Below are positions 37,538-46,488 of a stretch of 64,000 bases of DNA, piece after piece (the first letter of the stretch is position 1; each line of letters starts with the position of its first letter). Source of the DNA: Gammaproteobacteria bacterium (GTDB lineage: Bacteria; Pseudomonadota; Gammaproteobacteria; Pseudomonadales; Pseudohongiellaceae); assembly GCA_002711845.1 (NCBI GenBank), contig PASF01000009.1:186001-250000 (forward strand), written 5' to 3'. Under the pieces are notes generated by a model that saw only the letters and a program-made list of their open reading frames with translations, searched no databases and was not told where the DNA came from. The position numbers were made by a program, and so were the translations under genes.

Positions 37538-37564
37538 TAAATTTTTTTACCTTTCAAGCGATAA
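37538..37564 (+). promoter_or_regulatory. Sigma-28 (FliA) promoter before cheY
   Basis: TAAA, 15 bases, AGCGATAA; the consensus is TAAAGTTT-N11-GCCGATAA. It lies just after fliA, about 55 bases before cheY, where a late-class promoter for the chemotaxis operon would be expected. Confidence 0.75.
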
Positions 37565-37619
37565 CCCTCTAGGGAGATACCGTGCCGGGTGGCGCCTATC
37601 CCCAGGTTGAGCTCATGAC

Positions 37620-38024
37620 GTGGAGGCGGTTTTGGACAAGAACATGAAAATACTCATTGTTGATGATTTCTCAACAATGCGTCGCATTATCAAGAACCTG
37701 TTGCGAGATCTGGGATTTACCAATACCGCCGAGGCAGATGACGGCAGTTCCGCCTTGCCGATGCTGGAAAATGGCCAGTTCGACTTTCTGATAACAGACT
37801 GGAACATGCCGGGGATGACCGGTATTGATCTGTTGAAGGCGTGCCGCGCCAGCGAAAAGCTGAAGACGCTGCCCATTCTGATGGTAACGGCTGAGGCCAA
37901 ACGCGATCAGATTATCGCGGCGGCCCAGGCCGGTGTGAATGGGTATGTCGTCAAGCCGTTTACGGCAGCGGCTCTGCAGGAGAAGATCGAGAAGATCTTT
38001 GAGCGCATCGACGCCAATCAGTGA
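37620..38024 (+). CDS. cheY: Chemotaxis response regulator CheY
   Basis: Single-domain receiver that binds FliM when phosphorylated, 134 residues. Acidic pocket VDDFSTMRR, phospho-acceptor Asp in [12 protein letters not shown], Thr/Ala switch [11 protein letters not shown] and lysine in [11 protein letters not shown]. The GTG start at 37620 gives the N-terminus [17 protein letters not shown], resembling polar-flagellate CheY proteins; a TTG at 37632 has a better spaced GGAGG and is the alternative. Confidence 0.96.
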   Translation: MEAVLDKNMKILIVDDFSTMRRIIKNLLRDLGFTNTAEADDGSSALPMLENGQFDFLITDWNMPGMTGIDLLKACRASEKLKTLPILMVTAEAKRDQIIAAAQAGVNGYVVKPFTAAALQEKIEKIFERIDANQ

Positions 38025-38036
38025 AGGAAAGCGCAA

Positions 38037-38900
38037 ATGTCAGATAAAAACGACAATGCACTGGCAAAAGCAGGCAATGCCGCGCGGGACGCAGAGACAG
38101 CGGAACTGGCTGCGGCGGGTGCGAAAAGTTTTACCGATGCCTTGCTGGCACGCAAGCAGGTTTTGCTGGAAGCCCTGCAACGAGGCGACATGGGGGCAGT
38201 TGCCGATCATATCCATCAGATCAACCACGCCCGCGATGAAACACTGTACTTCGAAGTCGGCCGTTTGACGCGTGCGCTGCACAATGCCCTGCGCGACTTT
38301 CATCTGGAAATTGGCCTGCACAGCAATGCCGAAGTGAAACATGAGCTGTCGGAAATGGCGGATGCACGAAGCCGGCTCAGTTACGTTATTGCCATGACGG
38401 AAGATGCAGCCAACCAGACCATGGACCGTGTGGATGAAGCTGCACCCATGCTGCAGAAGCTGGTCGACGAAAGTGAGGCAATCCGCAAAGACTGGCAGGT
38501 GTTCCAGGCACAGAGCAGCGATTCGGGTGCGCAATCAAAGGCACTGATGGAGCGCGTACAGCAGTTTCTGCAGCGCATCAGCAGTGACGGGCAGGGTATC
38601 CACAGCCGGCTCACTGACATACTGATGGCTCAGGGGTATCAGGATCTCAGTGGCCAGGTGATCAAACGTGTCATAGAACTGGTCAGCGATGTCGAACAAA
38701 GTCTGGTGCGCCTGGTCAAACTGGCCAGCAATGTAGAAGAGGTTGCCGGTATCAAACGGCCGGCCAATGACACCAGGGCAGAGCGTGATGAAAAGCAACG
38801 TATTCAGGCTGAAGGTCCACAAATTAATCAGCAGAAAAATCAGGATGTGATGTCAGGCCAGGACGATGTCGATGACTTATTGTCCAGCCTTGGGTTTTGA
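38037..38900 (+). CDS. cheZ: CheY-phosphate phosphatase CheZ
   Basis: Removes phosphate from CheY-P, 287 residues, long helical hairpin. The catalytic stretch ILMAQGYQDLSGQVIKRV carries the key Asp/Gln, and the C-terminal tail QDDVDDLLSSLGF is the CheY-binding peptide. A variable 40-residue N-terminus and a linker before the tail are normal. 12 bases after cheY. Confidence 0.96.
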   Translation: MSDKNDNALAKAGNAARDAETAELAAAGAKSFTDALLARKQVLLEALQRGDMGAVADHIHQINHARDETLYFEVGRLTRALHNALRDFHLEIGLHSNAEVKHELSEMADARSRLSYVIAMTEDAANQTMDRVDEAAPMLQKLVDESEAIRKDWQVFQAQSSDSGAQSKALMERVQQFLQRISSDGQGIHSRLTDILMAQGYQDLSGQVIKRVIELVSDVEQSLVRLVKLASNVEEVAGIKRPANDTRAERDEKQRIQAEGPQINQQKNQDVMSGQDDVDDLLSSLGF

Positions 38901-38951
38901 CTCACGCAACAGCACGAGGCTGATGACGTTGAATCGCAGAGGAACAGCAAC

Positions 38952-41114
38952 ATGAGTTTTTTTGATGACGAAGAGATTCTGGAAGACTTCCTGGTTGAGG
39001 CCGGGGAGATTCTCGAACAGCTCTCTGAACAACTTGTGCAGCTGGAGAAACAGCCGGAAGACAAGAATCTTTTGAATGCAATTTTTCGTGGTTTCCACAC
39101 CGTAAAGGGTGGTGCCGGATTTTTGCAGCTGACGCCGATGGTGGATTGCTGCCATGTCACCGAAAACCTGTTTGACAACCTGCGCAACGGAAAGCGCCAG
39201 GTAACGCCGGAATTGATGGATATCGTCCTGCAGGCACTGGACGCGGTGAACAACATGTTTGCCCAGATCAAGGAGCGCATGCCGCCGGAGCCGGCCAGCG
39301 ATGAACTGCTGCAGGCATTGCAGGTTCTGGCCAATGGTGATGACCTGGCAGGCAAAGGCACACAGGCGCACGATTTGTCGGTGGCCTCGCGCGCGACTGC
39401 CAATGACGCTGTTGCTGCTGAAGCAGACAGCGGCAGCGACGACATGACTGATGAGGAATTCGATCAGCTGTTGGCAGCGCTGGATTCGGCGGATTTTGAA
39501 TCTGAAGCCGAGAATCGCGCCAGCGCACCGGTTGAGTCCGCTGCCGGCGCTGATGACGAAATCACCGACGATGAGTTCGAGGCACTGCTCGATCAGCTGC
39601 AGGGCGCGTCAGCGGATCAAGAGCCCTCAGCGGATCAAGAGCCCTCAGCGGGCAAAGAGCCCTCAGCGAATAAAGAGCCCTCAGCGGGCAAAGAGCCTTC
39701 AGCGGATAAAGAGCCCGCAGCAAAATCCAGTGACGACATTACCGAGGACGAGTTCGAGGCTCTGCTCGACCAACTACAAAGTGGTTCAAAAACGTCTCCT
39801 GAAAGCGCCGATGCTCCCCCGGACACGCCTAAGCCGGTACTGAAAGCAGAGTCTGACCCAGGTGCCACCCAGGCCCCCAATGCAGCGTCCAGCTCTACAC
39901 CCAATGCAGCACCCGGGCCCGCTGCCATCGACCAGGCGCCGGTGGCTGAGACGACTGTTCGGGTGGACACACGCCGGCTCGATGACATCATGAACATGGT
40001 TGGTGAGCTGGTTCTGGTCAGAAATCGGCTGGTCAGAATTGGTTCGACAGCAGCAGACGAAATGCTGTCCAAGGCCGTGGCAAACCTGGACGTGGTCACC
40101 GCCGACCTGCAGACATCGGTTATGAAAACCCGGATGCAGCCTATCAAGAAAGTATTCGGGCGTTTCCCCAGGGTCGTAAGAGACCTGGCGCGCAGCCTGA
40201 AGAAGGATGTTGTACTGGAGCTGCATGGCGAAGACACTGACCTTGACAAGAATCTTGTGGAGGCCCTGGCGGACCCGCTTGTTCACCTGGTCAGAAATGC
40301 GGTGGATCATGGTATTGAGACGCCGGACAAGCGCGAAGCCGGTGGCAAACCGCGGCAGGGTACTATTCTGCTCGCTGCGGAACAGGAAGGTGATCACATA
40401 TTATTGACCATCAGCGATGATGGCAATGGCATGGATCCGGACATGCTGCGCGGCAAGGCCGTCGAGAAAGGGCTGATGGACCGGGATGCCGCTGACCGGC
40501 TCAGCAACAGTGAATGTTTTGACCTGATTTTTGCGCCTGGCTTTTCCACCAAGACCGAAGTTTCGGATGTGTCAGGTCGAGGCGTGGGCATGGATGTGGT
40601 GAAAACCAAGATTACCCAGCTAAATGGCTCGGTGTTTATTGATTCCAAACCCGGCGAAGGCACTCGCATTGAAATCAAGGTACCCCTGACGCTTGCCATT
40701 ATGCCCACGCTGATGATTCTGGTCGGGGATCAGGCGTTTGCCTTGCCTTTGGCCAGCGTCAGTGAAATATTCAACCTGGATCTTAACGGAACACATGTCG
40801 TCGACGGTCAACAGGTCGTCACCGTCAGAGACAAGGCCCTGCCGCTGTTCCATTTGCGACGCTGGCTGACCAACAATGCACCCCATGGCAGCAGCGAACA
40901 GGGGACGGAGGCCAATGTTGTGATTGTCAGTGTCGGTGCGCAGCGGGTTGGTTTCGTGGTGGATACCCTGATCGGCCAGGAGGAGGTGGTGATCAAACCG
41001 CTGGGCCGGATGTTACACGGCACACCCGGCATGGCGGGCGCAACAATAACGGGCGATGGTCGTATTGCTGTCATCCTGGATGTGCCGGGCTTGCTTAAAC
41101 GGTACGCTGCCTGA
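38952..41114 (+). CDS. cheA: Chemotaxis histidine kinase CheA
   Basis: Core kinase of the chemosensory array, 720 residues. P1 domain with phospho-acceptor His in FRGFHTVKGGAGF; P3 dimer helices (VDTRRLDDIMNMVGELVLVRNRL); P4 ATPase with HLVRNAVDHGIE, DDGNGMD and GRGVGMDVV; P5 CheW-like domain at the end. Between P1 and P3 the linker (about 160-330) has no obvious P2 domain. It carries instead three short helix-like motifs at about residues 167, 207 and 266 (DEEFDQLL, DDEFEALL, EDEFEALL) and a six-copy hexapeptide repeat. Confidence 0.96.
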   Translation: MSFFDDEEILEDFLVEAGEILEQLSEQLVQLEKQPEDKNLLNAIFRGFHTVKGGAGFLQLTPMVDCCHVTENLFDNLRNGKRQVTPELMDIVLQALDAVNNMFAQIKERMPPEPASDELLQALQVLANGDDLAGKGTQAHDLSVASRATANDAVAAEADSGSDDMTDEEFDQLLAALDSADFESEAENRASAPVESAAGADDEITDDEFEALLDQLQGASADQEPSADQEPSAGKEPSANKEPSAGKEPSADKEPAAKSSDDITEDEFEALLDQLQSGSKTSPESADAPPDTPKPVLKAESDPGATQAPNAASSSTPNAAPGPAAIDQAPVAETTVRVDTRRLDDIMNMVGELVLVRNRLVRIGSTAADEMLSKAVANLDVVTADLQTSVMKTRMQPIKKVFGRFPRVVRDLARSLKKDVVLELHGEDTDLDKNLVEALADPLVHLVRNAVDHGIETPDKREAGGKPRQGTILLAAEQEGDHILLTISDDGNGMDPDMLRGKAVEKGLMDRDAADRLSNSECFDLIFAPGFSTKTEVSDVSGRGVGMDVVKTKITQLNGSVFIDSKPGEGTRIEIKVPLTLAIMPTLMILVGDQAFALPLASVSEIFNLDLNGTHVVDGQQVVTVRDKALPLFHLRRWLTNNAPHGSSEQGTEANVVIVSVGAQRVGFVVDTLIGQEEVVIKPLGRMLHGTPGMAGATITGDGRIAVILDVPGLLKRYAA
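39609..39716 (+). repeat. Six tandem 18-base repeats in the cheA linker
   Basis: Six copies of a unit like tcagcggatcaagagccc, with one to three differences between copies, encode SADQEP/SAGKEP hexapeptides. In frame and a multiple of three, so copy changes would alter only linker length between the second and third DEFEALL motifs. Confidence 0.92.
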
Positions 41115-41188
41115 GTGCAGTCATGCCAACCATTGAAAACTCAGTCCGGCTTTACAAGCGCCCGTGGCGCAGACAGGTACGTTAGATA

Positions 41189-42238
41189 ATGACAATCAAG
41201 GTATTGGTGGTTGATGACTCCGGGTTTTTCCGACGGCGGCTGACAGAGTTGATTAACGCGGATGCCCGGCTGCAGGTGGTAGGCACTGCCAGCAATGGCC
41301 AGGAAGCGATTGATGAGGCGACACGCCTGCGGCCGGATGTCATCACCATGGATTACGAAATGCCAGTGATGGATGGCATCACCTCGTTGCGGGAGATCCA
41401 TCGCAAGCTGGGCATTCCGGTGTTGATGTTCTCATCATTGACCTACGAGGGAGCCAGGGTCACGCTAGATGCGCTGGAGGCAGGTGCGGTTGACTACTTG
41501 CCGAAGAATTTTGAGGAGATTTCACGGCACTCGGATGAAATACAGAAGGTACTGTGCGACCGCATTGTCATGGTGTCGAGCAGCCGCAGCGGTTTGCGGC
41601 AGTCGTCTGCTGCGACCGCATCGACAAAGGCAGCAGACGTGGCAACGCCAGTACGGCGGCCCAATTATCGCGCAACCCAGTTGATTGTGATCGGGGCCTC
41701 AACCGGGGGGCCGATGGCGCTGCAGGAGGTCCTTACGCACTTGCCCGCCAATTTCAGGTTGCCCATTTTGCTGGTGCAACATATGCCGGGAACGTTCACC
41801 AAAGCGTTCGCCGAGAGACTGGACCGGATATGCCAGATCAACGTCAGCGAGGCGAGGGACGGCGATGTCTTGCGGCCTGGCCATGCCTACCTGGCGCCCG
41901 GTGGCAGACAGATGCTGCTCGATGGCCGCATGCCGCTGCGCATCCGGGTTATCGAGGGTGATGAGCGTCTGAACTACAAGCCGTCACTGGACGTCACCTT
42001 TGGCTCGGTGGCCCGGGATCTGGGCGGTAAAGTCCTGGGTATAGTACTGACCGGTATGGGCGCCGATGGACGCGACGGCGCACGTCTACTGAAAGCCGAG
42101 GGTGCCACGATCTGGGCACAGGACGAGGCCAGTTGTGTTATTTACGGCATGCCGATGGCAGTCGCCAAGGCAGGCCTGGTCGATGAGGTGCTGGATTTGC
42201 GGCGAGTGGCGCCGCGCCTGTGCGAAGAAATCAACTGA
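41189..42238 (+). CDS. cheB: Chemoreceptor glutamate methylesterase CheB
   Basis: Removes methyl groups from receptors when phosphorylated by CheA, 349 residues. Receiver domain with VDDSGFFRRRL, Asp in ITMDYEMPVMDG and lysine in YLPKNF; catalytic domain with Ser in IGASTGGP, His in LVQHMPGTFT and Asp in TGMGADGRDGA. The usual CheB length. It is followed at once by parC; the motCD stator genes that stand here in Pseudomonas are missing. Confidence 0.97.
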   Translation: MTIKVLVVDDSGFFRRRLTELINADARLQVVGTASNGQEAIDEATRLRPDVITMDYEMPVMDGITSLREIHRKLGIPVLMFSSLTYEGARVTLDALEAGAVDYLPKNFEEISRHSDEIQKVLCDRIVMVSSSRSGLRQSSAATASTKAADVATPVRRPNYRATQLIVIGASTGGPMALQEVLTHLPANFRLPILLVQHMPGTFTKAFAERLDRICQINVSEARDGDVLRPGHAYLAPGGRQMLLDGRMPLRIRVIEGDERLNYKPSLDVTFGSVARDLGGKVLGIVLTGMGADGRDGARLLKAEGATIWAQDEASCVIYGMPMAVAKAGLVDEVLDLRRVAPRLCEEIN

Positions 42239-42272
42239 TAGCGAGCTTGCGCAAGCAGCGAGGCCTGGTGAC

Positions 42273-43082
42273 ATGAGAGTCTGGTCAGTAGCCAATCAAA
42301 AAGGGGGTGTTGGTAAAACCACAACAACAGTTGCCCTTGGCTGTCTGTTGGCCGCTCAGGGCAAACGGGTATTGATGCTCGACCTGGATCCGCAGGGATC
42401 ATTGGGAAGCTATTTCGGCCATTCACCGGAAGTGACGACGCGCAGAAGCTTCGACTGGTTTGCGCCGTCAGGCAAGCTGGATGACTCGCAGCTGGATGCC
42501 AGTATCCACGACACCGATACCGCACAGCTGTATCTTGTGCCTGGCACAACTGCACTGGCGACGTTGGAGCGCAGTGCCGTGTCGCAGGACGGCATGGGGC
42601 TGGCGGTGTCCCGGGCTCTGGCGCGTCTGTGGGATCGTTTCGATTATGTCATCATTGATAGCCCGCCGACCCTGGGGGTGCTGCTGGTCAACGCGCTGGC
42701 AGCATCGGAGCAGGTTGTTGTGCCCGTGCAAACCGAGTTTCTGGCGATAAAAGGGGTAGAGCGGATGCTCAATACCCTGCAGATGATCAACCGTTCCAGG
42801 CGCCAGCCGTTGCCATATCTGCTGGTGCCTACCTTGTTTGACCGGCGCACGCAGGCCAGTGTCAGCAGTTTCAGGTACTTGCGCAAAACCTGGCCCGATC
42901 ATGTCTGGAACTCGGCGATTCCGGTGGATACCCGTTTGCGGGATGCCAGTTCACGCGGCGTCACCCCTCTGGCGCTGGACCCCACCAGCCGCGGTATTCA
43001 GGCCTATGCGTCATTATTGAAGACGCTGTTGAAAACGACACCAGAGGTCGCCCCGGCGACAGGAGCAGTGGCGCATGGCTAG
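42273..43082 (+). CDS. parC: Chemotaxis ParA-family ATPase ParC
   Basis: MinD/ParA ATPase that positions chemosensory arrays at the pole, 269 residues. Walker A QKGGVGKTTTTVALG, DLDPQGSLGSYFG, IDSPPTLGVLLVNAL. The ATG at 42273 (protein MRVWSVANQKGGVGK) is used; the longer frame upstream overlaps cheB. Neighbours cheB and parP match the polar-array parC-parP cassette. The symbol parC is also used for topoisomerase IV, which this is not. Confidence 0.9.
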   Translation: MRVWSVANQKGGVGKTTTTVALGCLLAAQGKRVLMLDLDPQGSLGSYFGHSPEVTTRRSFDWFAPSGKLDDSQLDASIHDTDTAQLYLVPGTTALATLERSAVSQDGMGLAVSRALARLWDRFDYVIIDSPPTLGVLLVNALAASEQVVVPVQTEFLAIKGVERMLNTLQMINRSRRQPLPYLLVPTLFDRRTQASVSSFRYLRKTWPDHVWNSAIPVDTRLRDASSRGVTPLALDPTSRGIQAYASLLKTLLKTTPEVAPATGAVAHG

Positions 43083-43824
43083 CGGATACACGTCAACACA
43101 GACAACCCGGACGACTGCCGCACCGGGAATTGTTCAGGATTATCTGGATGCTCTGTTGCGCACTGTGTTGCCGGAAGACATACCGGCGCCAGAGCTGGAG
43201 CAGGCGTCAGCAGTTCAGGAAGATTGGCCGCCGGCGCTGCTTGCTGAGACGCCTGCCACACAGGTTGCGGCAAGTTCGCCGATAACTGTCGATGCAGTGA
43301 CCCGTGCCGGTGAACTGACACCACAACTACCCGGTCGCGCTGCCAGGCCGTGGGCCGACAAACCGTTTGCCAGCCTGTTATTCGATGTCATGGGGTTGAA
43401 GCTGGCAGCACCGCTGCACGAGCTGGGCGGCATCATGCCATTGGCGGACAAGGTGCAGCCGATGGCGGCGCAGGCGGACTGGTTTATGGGGCTGATTCGC
43501 TGGAATGGCCGGACCCTTCGTGTCGTGGACACGGCACGTTTTGTCATGCCGGAAAGGGTCACGTCGGAGCAGGCGCTTGAGTACCAGAGCGTGGTCGTGC
43601 TCGGCGACAGTCATTGGGCGCTGGCCGTGAACAATGCCGATCAGTCGGTGCATCTGCAGCCATCCGATATTCGCTGGCGGGAGACGCTGGGCAAACGCCC
43701 ATGGCTGGCGGGGACCGTTCTGGAGCGATTATGTGCGCTGCTGGATGTGGATGTGCTGGTTGCCATGCTGGATGCCAGCGATACCGCTAAACAGGTCAAG
43801 GCAGACCTGGCCAAGAACCGCTGA
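43075..43824 (+). CDS. parP: CheW-domain coupling protein ParP
   Basis: A 249-residue protein with a proline/alanine-rich N-terminus (about 100 residues) and a C-terminal CheW-like domain (FDVMGLKLAAPLHELGGIMPL, WFMGLIRWNGRTLRVVDTARF). ParP links ParC to CheA at the array in polar flagellates. Overlaps parC by eight bases. Confidence 0.85.
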   Translation: MASGYTSTQTTRTTAAPGIVQDYLDALLRTVLPEDIPAPELEQASAVQEDWPPALLAETPATQVAASSPITVDAVTRAGELTPQLPGRAARPWADKPFASLLFDVMGLKLAAPLHELGGIMPLADKVQPMAAQADWFMGLIRWNGRTLRVVDTARFVMPERVTSEQALEYQSVVVLGDSHWALAVNNADQSVHLQPSDIRWRETLGKRPWLAGTVLERLCALLDVDVLVAMLDASDTAKQVKADLAKNR

Positions 43825-43900
43825 ATCTGCCATCTGGTGTGATGGCACAGAACCTGCATCTATTTCGTGCAGGTTCGTGCAGGTGTCTGCTGGGTCCGTT

Positions 43901-43927
43901 TAAGCGCTGGAAAATTGACGCTGATAA
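43901..43927 (+). promoter_or_regulatory. Sigma-28 (FliA) promoter before cheW
   Basis: TAAGCGCT, 11 bases, GCTGATAA: one mismatch in each core compared with TAAA and GCCGATAA, with exact spacing, 27 bases before cheW. Just upstream (43851-43875) is an 8-base hairpin aacctgca/tgcaggtt. Confidence 0.75.
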
Positions 43928-43954
43928 AATTGACAGGAATAGACGAGGAAGCCC

Positions 43955-44428
43955 ATGGCTGACGTAAAAAAACAGGAAAATGACCAGGTTCTGCAATGGG
44001 TAACATTCCAGCTGGAAAATGAAACCTACGGTGTTGACGTGATGGTGGTCAAGGAAGTCCTGAAGTTTCAGGACATTGCTCCCGTTCCCGGTGCGCCCGG
44101 TTATGTCATGGGCATTATCAATATCCGTGGCACGGTAATCTCGGTGATCAATACACGCTGCCGGTTTGGTCTGCCGGATCGCGAGCCGGACGACAATACC
44201 CGCATTGTCATCATAGAAATTGGCCAGCACATCATCGGCATCGTGGTCGACAGCGTGGCTGAAGTGGTGTACCTGAAGCGCTCGGAAATCGAAACCCCGC
44301 CGCAGGTGAACAAGGACGATTCGGCCCGTTTCATTCAGGGCGTCTGTCACCGCGATGATCAATTGCTGATTCTGGTAGAACTCGACAAATTGCTGAGCGA
44401 GGAAGAATTGTCCGAGCTTGACCATTGA
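43955..44428 (+). CDS. cheW: Chemotaxis coupling protein CheW
   Basis: Couples receptors to CheA, 157 residues. WVTFQLENETYGVDVMVVKEVL, GAPGYVMGIINIRGTVISVI and VDSVAEVVYL are the standard CheW blocks. It has its own sigma-28 type promoter, apart from the cheY operon. Confidence 0.97.
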   Translation: MADVKKQENDQVLQWVTFQLENETYGVDVMVVKEVLKFQDIAPVPGAPGYVMGIINIRGTVISVINTRCRFGLPDREPDDNTRIVIIEIGQHIIGIVVDSVAEVVYLKRSEIETPPQVNKDDSARFIQGVCHRDDQLLILVELDKLLSEEELSELDH

Positions 44429-44456
44429 TTGTATATCCTGACGGGAGACTGATGAC

Positions 44457-44858
44457 ATGTTGACGACAATGAGCTTGACGCTGGTACTGGTACTTCTCGC
44501 CGGTCTCAGTCTGGGGCTGGGCGTCATGCAGATCGCCAGTATGCGCAAAATCAGTCAGTTGCATCAGGCCTTGACCGATGTTTCCAGCCGCCAGGAGTCC
44601 CTGTTGCACGCAAACAGTGGCGCCATCATCAAGTTGGGTGGCAGTCTGCAGGCGCTCGAGCAGCGCGTGACGCTGACTGCTCGCCGGCAGCAGGAACTGG
44701 AGAACAAGGATGCCGGCAGCCTGACCTATGACCAGGCCAGCAAGCTGATTCAGATGGGTGCTGCCCCTGAGGATCTCGTGAAAACCTGCGGCCTGTCCCA
44801 GGCTGAAGCCAAACTGGTGTCCCTGATGGCCGCACGCGGTGTCGGCAAACCTGCCTGA
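44457..44858 (+). CDS. DUF2802 family protein
   Basis: A 133-residue protein of unknown function that usually follows cheW in Pseudomonas-type loci. One N-terminal membrane helix (MSLTLVLVLLAGLSLGLGVMQ), a coiled-coil middle and a C-terminal helical motif (YDQASKLIQMGAAPEDLVKTCGLSQAEAKLVSLM), the conserved DUF2802 part that resembles a small helix-turn-helix. Confidence 0.85.
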   Translation: MLTTMSLTLVLVLLAGLSLGLGVMQIASMRKISQLHQALTDVSSRQESLLHANSGAIIKLGGSLQALEQRVTLTARRQQELENKDAGSLTYDQASKLIQMGAAPEDLVKTCGLSQAEAKLVSLMAARGVGKPA

Positions 44859-44897
44859 TACCGTCCCGGGCAAGAGGATTTCCTGTCAAAATGTGGT

Positions 44898-44903
44898 TAT
44901 AAT
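44898..44903 (+). promoter_or_regulatory. Possible -10 element (tataat) before ccmA
   Basis: A perfect tataat about 50 bases before the ccmA start. No good -35 match is seen at 17 bases, so this is a weak call. Confidence 0.35.
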
Positions 44904-44951
44904 CGGCGCTCATTTTTGCATGCTGCGCCTTGTCGCCCTGTAACCAGCCTT

Positions 44952-45638
44952 ATGATGCCTGATACCGACCCACTGCTGCCGGACACACCGCCTGCGGCGC
45001 ACGCTGAACCCTTGCTGAAGGTGCAGTCGCTGTTCTGTGAGCGCGACGAGCGCGTCCTGTTTTCCGATCTGAGCTTTTCAGTCGGAAGCGGGCAGCTAAT
45101 GCAGGTGCTGGGCAGTAACGGCAGTGGCAAGACAACGCTTTTGCGCATCATCTGCGGACTCAATGACAGCTACGAAGGCACTATTCTGTGGCGTGGTATG
45201 CCGGTCACGGATCAGCGCGAAACCTTCCTGGCATCGCTTTTGTATATCGGCCACCGTGTCGGCGTAAACCGGATTCTGACGCCCCGGGAGAACCTGCGCT
45301 GGAGTGCTTCCCTGCACACACCGGTTGATGACCTTCGTATCGCCGATGCGTTGGCGCGGGTAGGGCTGAAAGCGTTTGAGGATGTGCCGTGCCGCAACCT
45401 GTCCGCCGGTCAGAATCAACGGGTGTCACTGGCCCGGCTGCTGATCAGTCCGGCGACCCTGTGGATTCTCGATGAGCCGTTTACCACCCTGGATGTCTAC
45501 GGCGTTCGCGAACTGGAGCGGTTGCTGGCTGAACATATCGACAACGGTGGTTCGGCGCTGGTGACCACGCATCATCGTCTGAATGTGCCTTGTGCCGTCG
45601 AACGCCTGAATCTGGACGGCGTGGAGCAACCACTATGA
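44952..45638 (+). CDS. ccmA: Haem exporter ATPase CcmA
   Basis: ATPase of the CcmABCD complex that releases haem-charged CcmE, 228 residues. Walker A LGSNGSGKTTLLRIICGL, signature NLSAGQNQRVSLARLL, Walker B LWILDEPFTTLD. Starts MMPDTDP, ahead of the ABC domain; an earlier TTG at 44916 is less likely. First of nine ccm genes; ATGA overlap with ccmB. Confidence 0.96.
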   Translation: MMPDTDPLLPDTPPAAHAEPLLKVQSLFCERDERVLFSDLSFSVGSGQLMQVLGSNGSGKTTLLRIICGLNDSYEGTILWRGMPVTDQRETFLASLLYIGHRVGVNRILTPRENLRWSASLHTPVDDLRIADALARVGLKAFEDVPCRNLSAGQNQRVSLARLLISPATLWILDEPFTTLDVYGVRELERLLAEHIDNGGSALVTTHHRLNVPCAVERLNLDGVEQPL

Positions 45639-46333
45639 GCGCCGGCACCGTGCCTGAAGTCAGCACCTGGGGTGCCTTTGTTGCGACCTTGCGCCGGGAT
45701 CTGCTGGTGGCGTTCAAGCGCCGCAATGACCTGCTCAATCCCATCATGTTTTTCCTGATTGTCGTGACGCTGTTCCCGCTCGGCGTCAGCCCGGACCCAC
45801 TGGAACTGGCCGGTATTTCAGCCGGCGTGGTCTGGGTATCCGCCTTGCTGGCCTCCATGCTGTCACTGGACAATCTGTATCGGGCTGATTACGAAGATGG
45901 TTCGCTTGAGCAGTTGCTGTTGTCCCCGCAACCGCTGTTTTTCCTGGTGCTGGCCAAGAACATCGCGCACTGGCTGATCAGTGGACTGCCAGTGGTCGTG
46001 TTATCGCCACTGCTGGCCTACATGCTGTATCTGCCCGAAGGAGCCTACTGGACGCTGGTACTGACGTTGCTGATCGGCACACCGGTACTGAGCCTGTTTG
46101 GTTCGATCGGGGTCGCCCTGACGGTAGGTCTGGGCAGTCGTGGATTGATTCTGGCGGTGATTGTTTTGCCGTTGACCATGCCGGTGCTTATAATCGGCGC
46201 TAAAGCGGTTACTGATGTCATGTTTGGGCTGCCGGTAGGCAGCCATTTTGCATTGCTGGGCGCCATGCTGGCGGTGGCGCTTAGCATTGCGCCGCTGGCG
46301 TCGGCTGCGGCCCTGCGAATCAGTGTCAATTAA
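45635..46333 (+). CDS. ccmB: Haem exporter membrane protein CcmB
   Basis: Six-helix membrane partner of CcmA, 232 residues. FVATLRRDLLVAFKRRNDLLNP, DNLYRADYEDGSLEQLLLSP and GLGSRGLILAVIVLPLTMP are family blocks. Start at 45635 overlaps the ccmA stop. Confidence 0.96.
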   Translation: MSAGTVPEVSTWGAFVATLRRDLLVAFKRRNDLLNPIMFFLIVVTLFPLGVSPDPLELAGISAGVVWVSALLASMLSLDNLYRADYEDGSLEQLLLSPQPLFFLVLAKNIAHWLISGLPVVVLSPLLAYMLYLPEGAYWTLVLTLLIGTPVLSLFGSIGVALTVGLGSRGLILAVIVLPLTMPVLIIGAKAVTDVMFGLPVGSHFALLGAMLAVALSIAPLASAAALRISVN

Positions 46334-46488
46334 TGCAGCAGCCGGGGTGTCAGTCATGCGACAATGGTGTTACAAAGCGTAACAGGCGCGCTGTAAGCTG
46401 CATGTTATAGTCGGCCAATCAGACGCTTAGCGTTGGCCCGCGGCCTGTCTTCAGTCCCTAAACGTAACGATAAGAGAAACTGACAACT

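Noticed and set aside
39609-39716. Repeat array in cheA as CRISPR-like
   Set aside because: Units are contiguous, in frame and without spacers.
43851-43875. Hairpin aacctgca/tgcaggtt after parP as a terminator
   Set aside because: Eight-base stem but no T-run after it.
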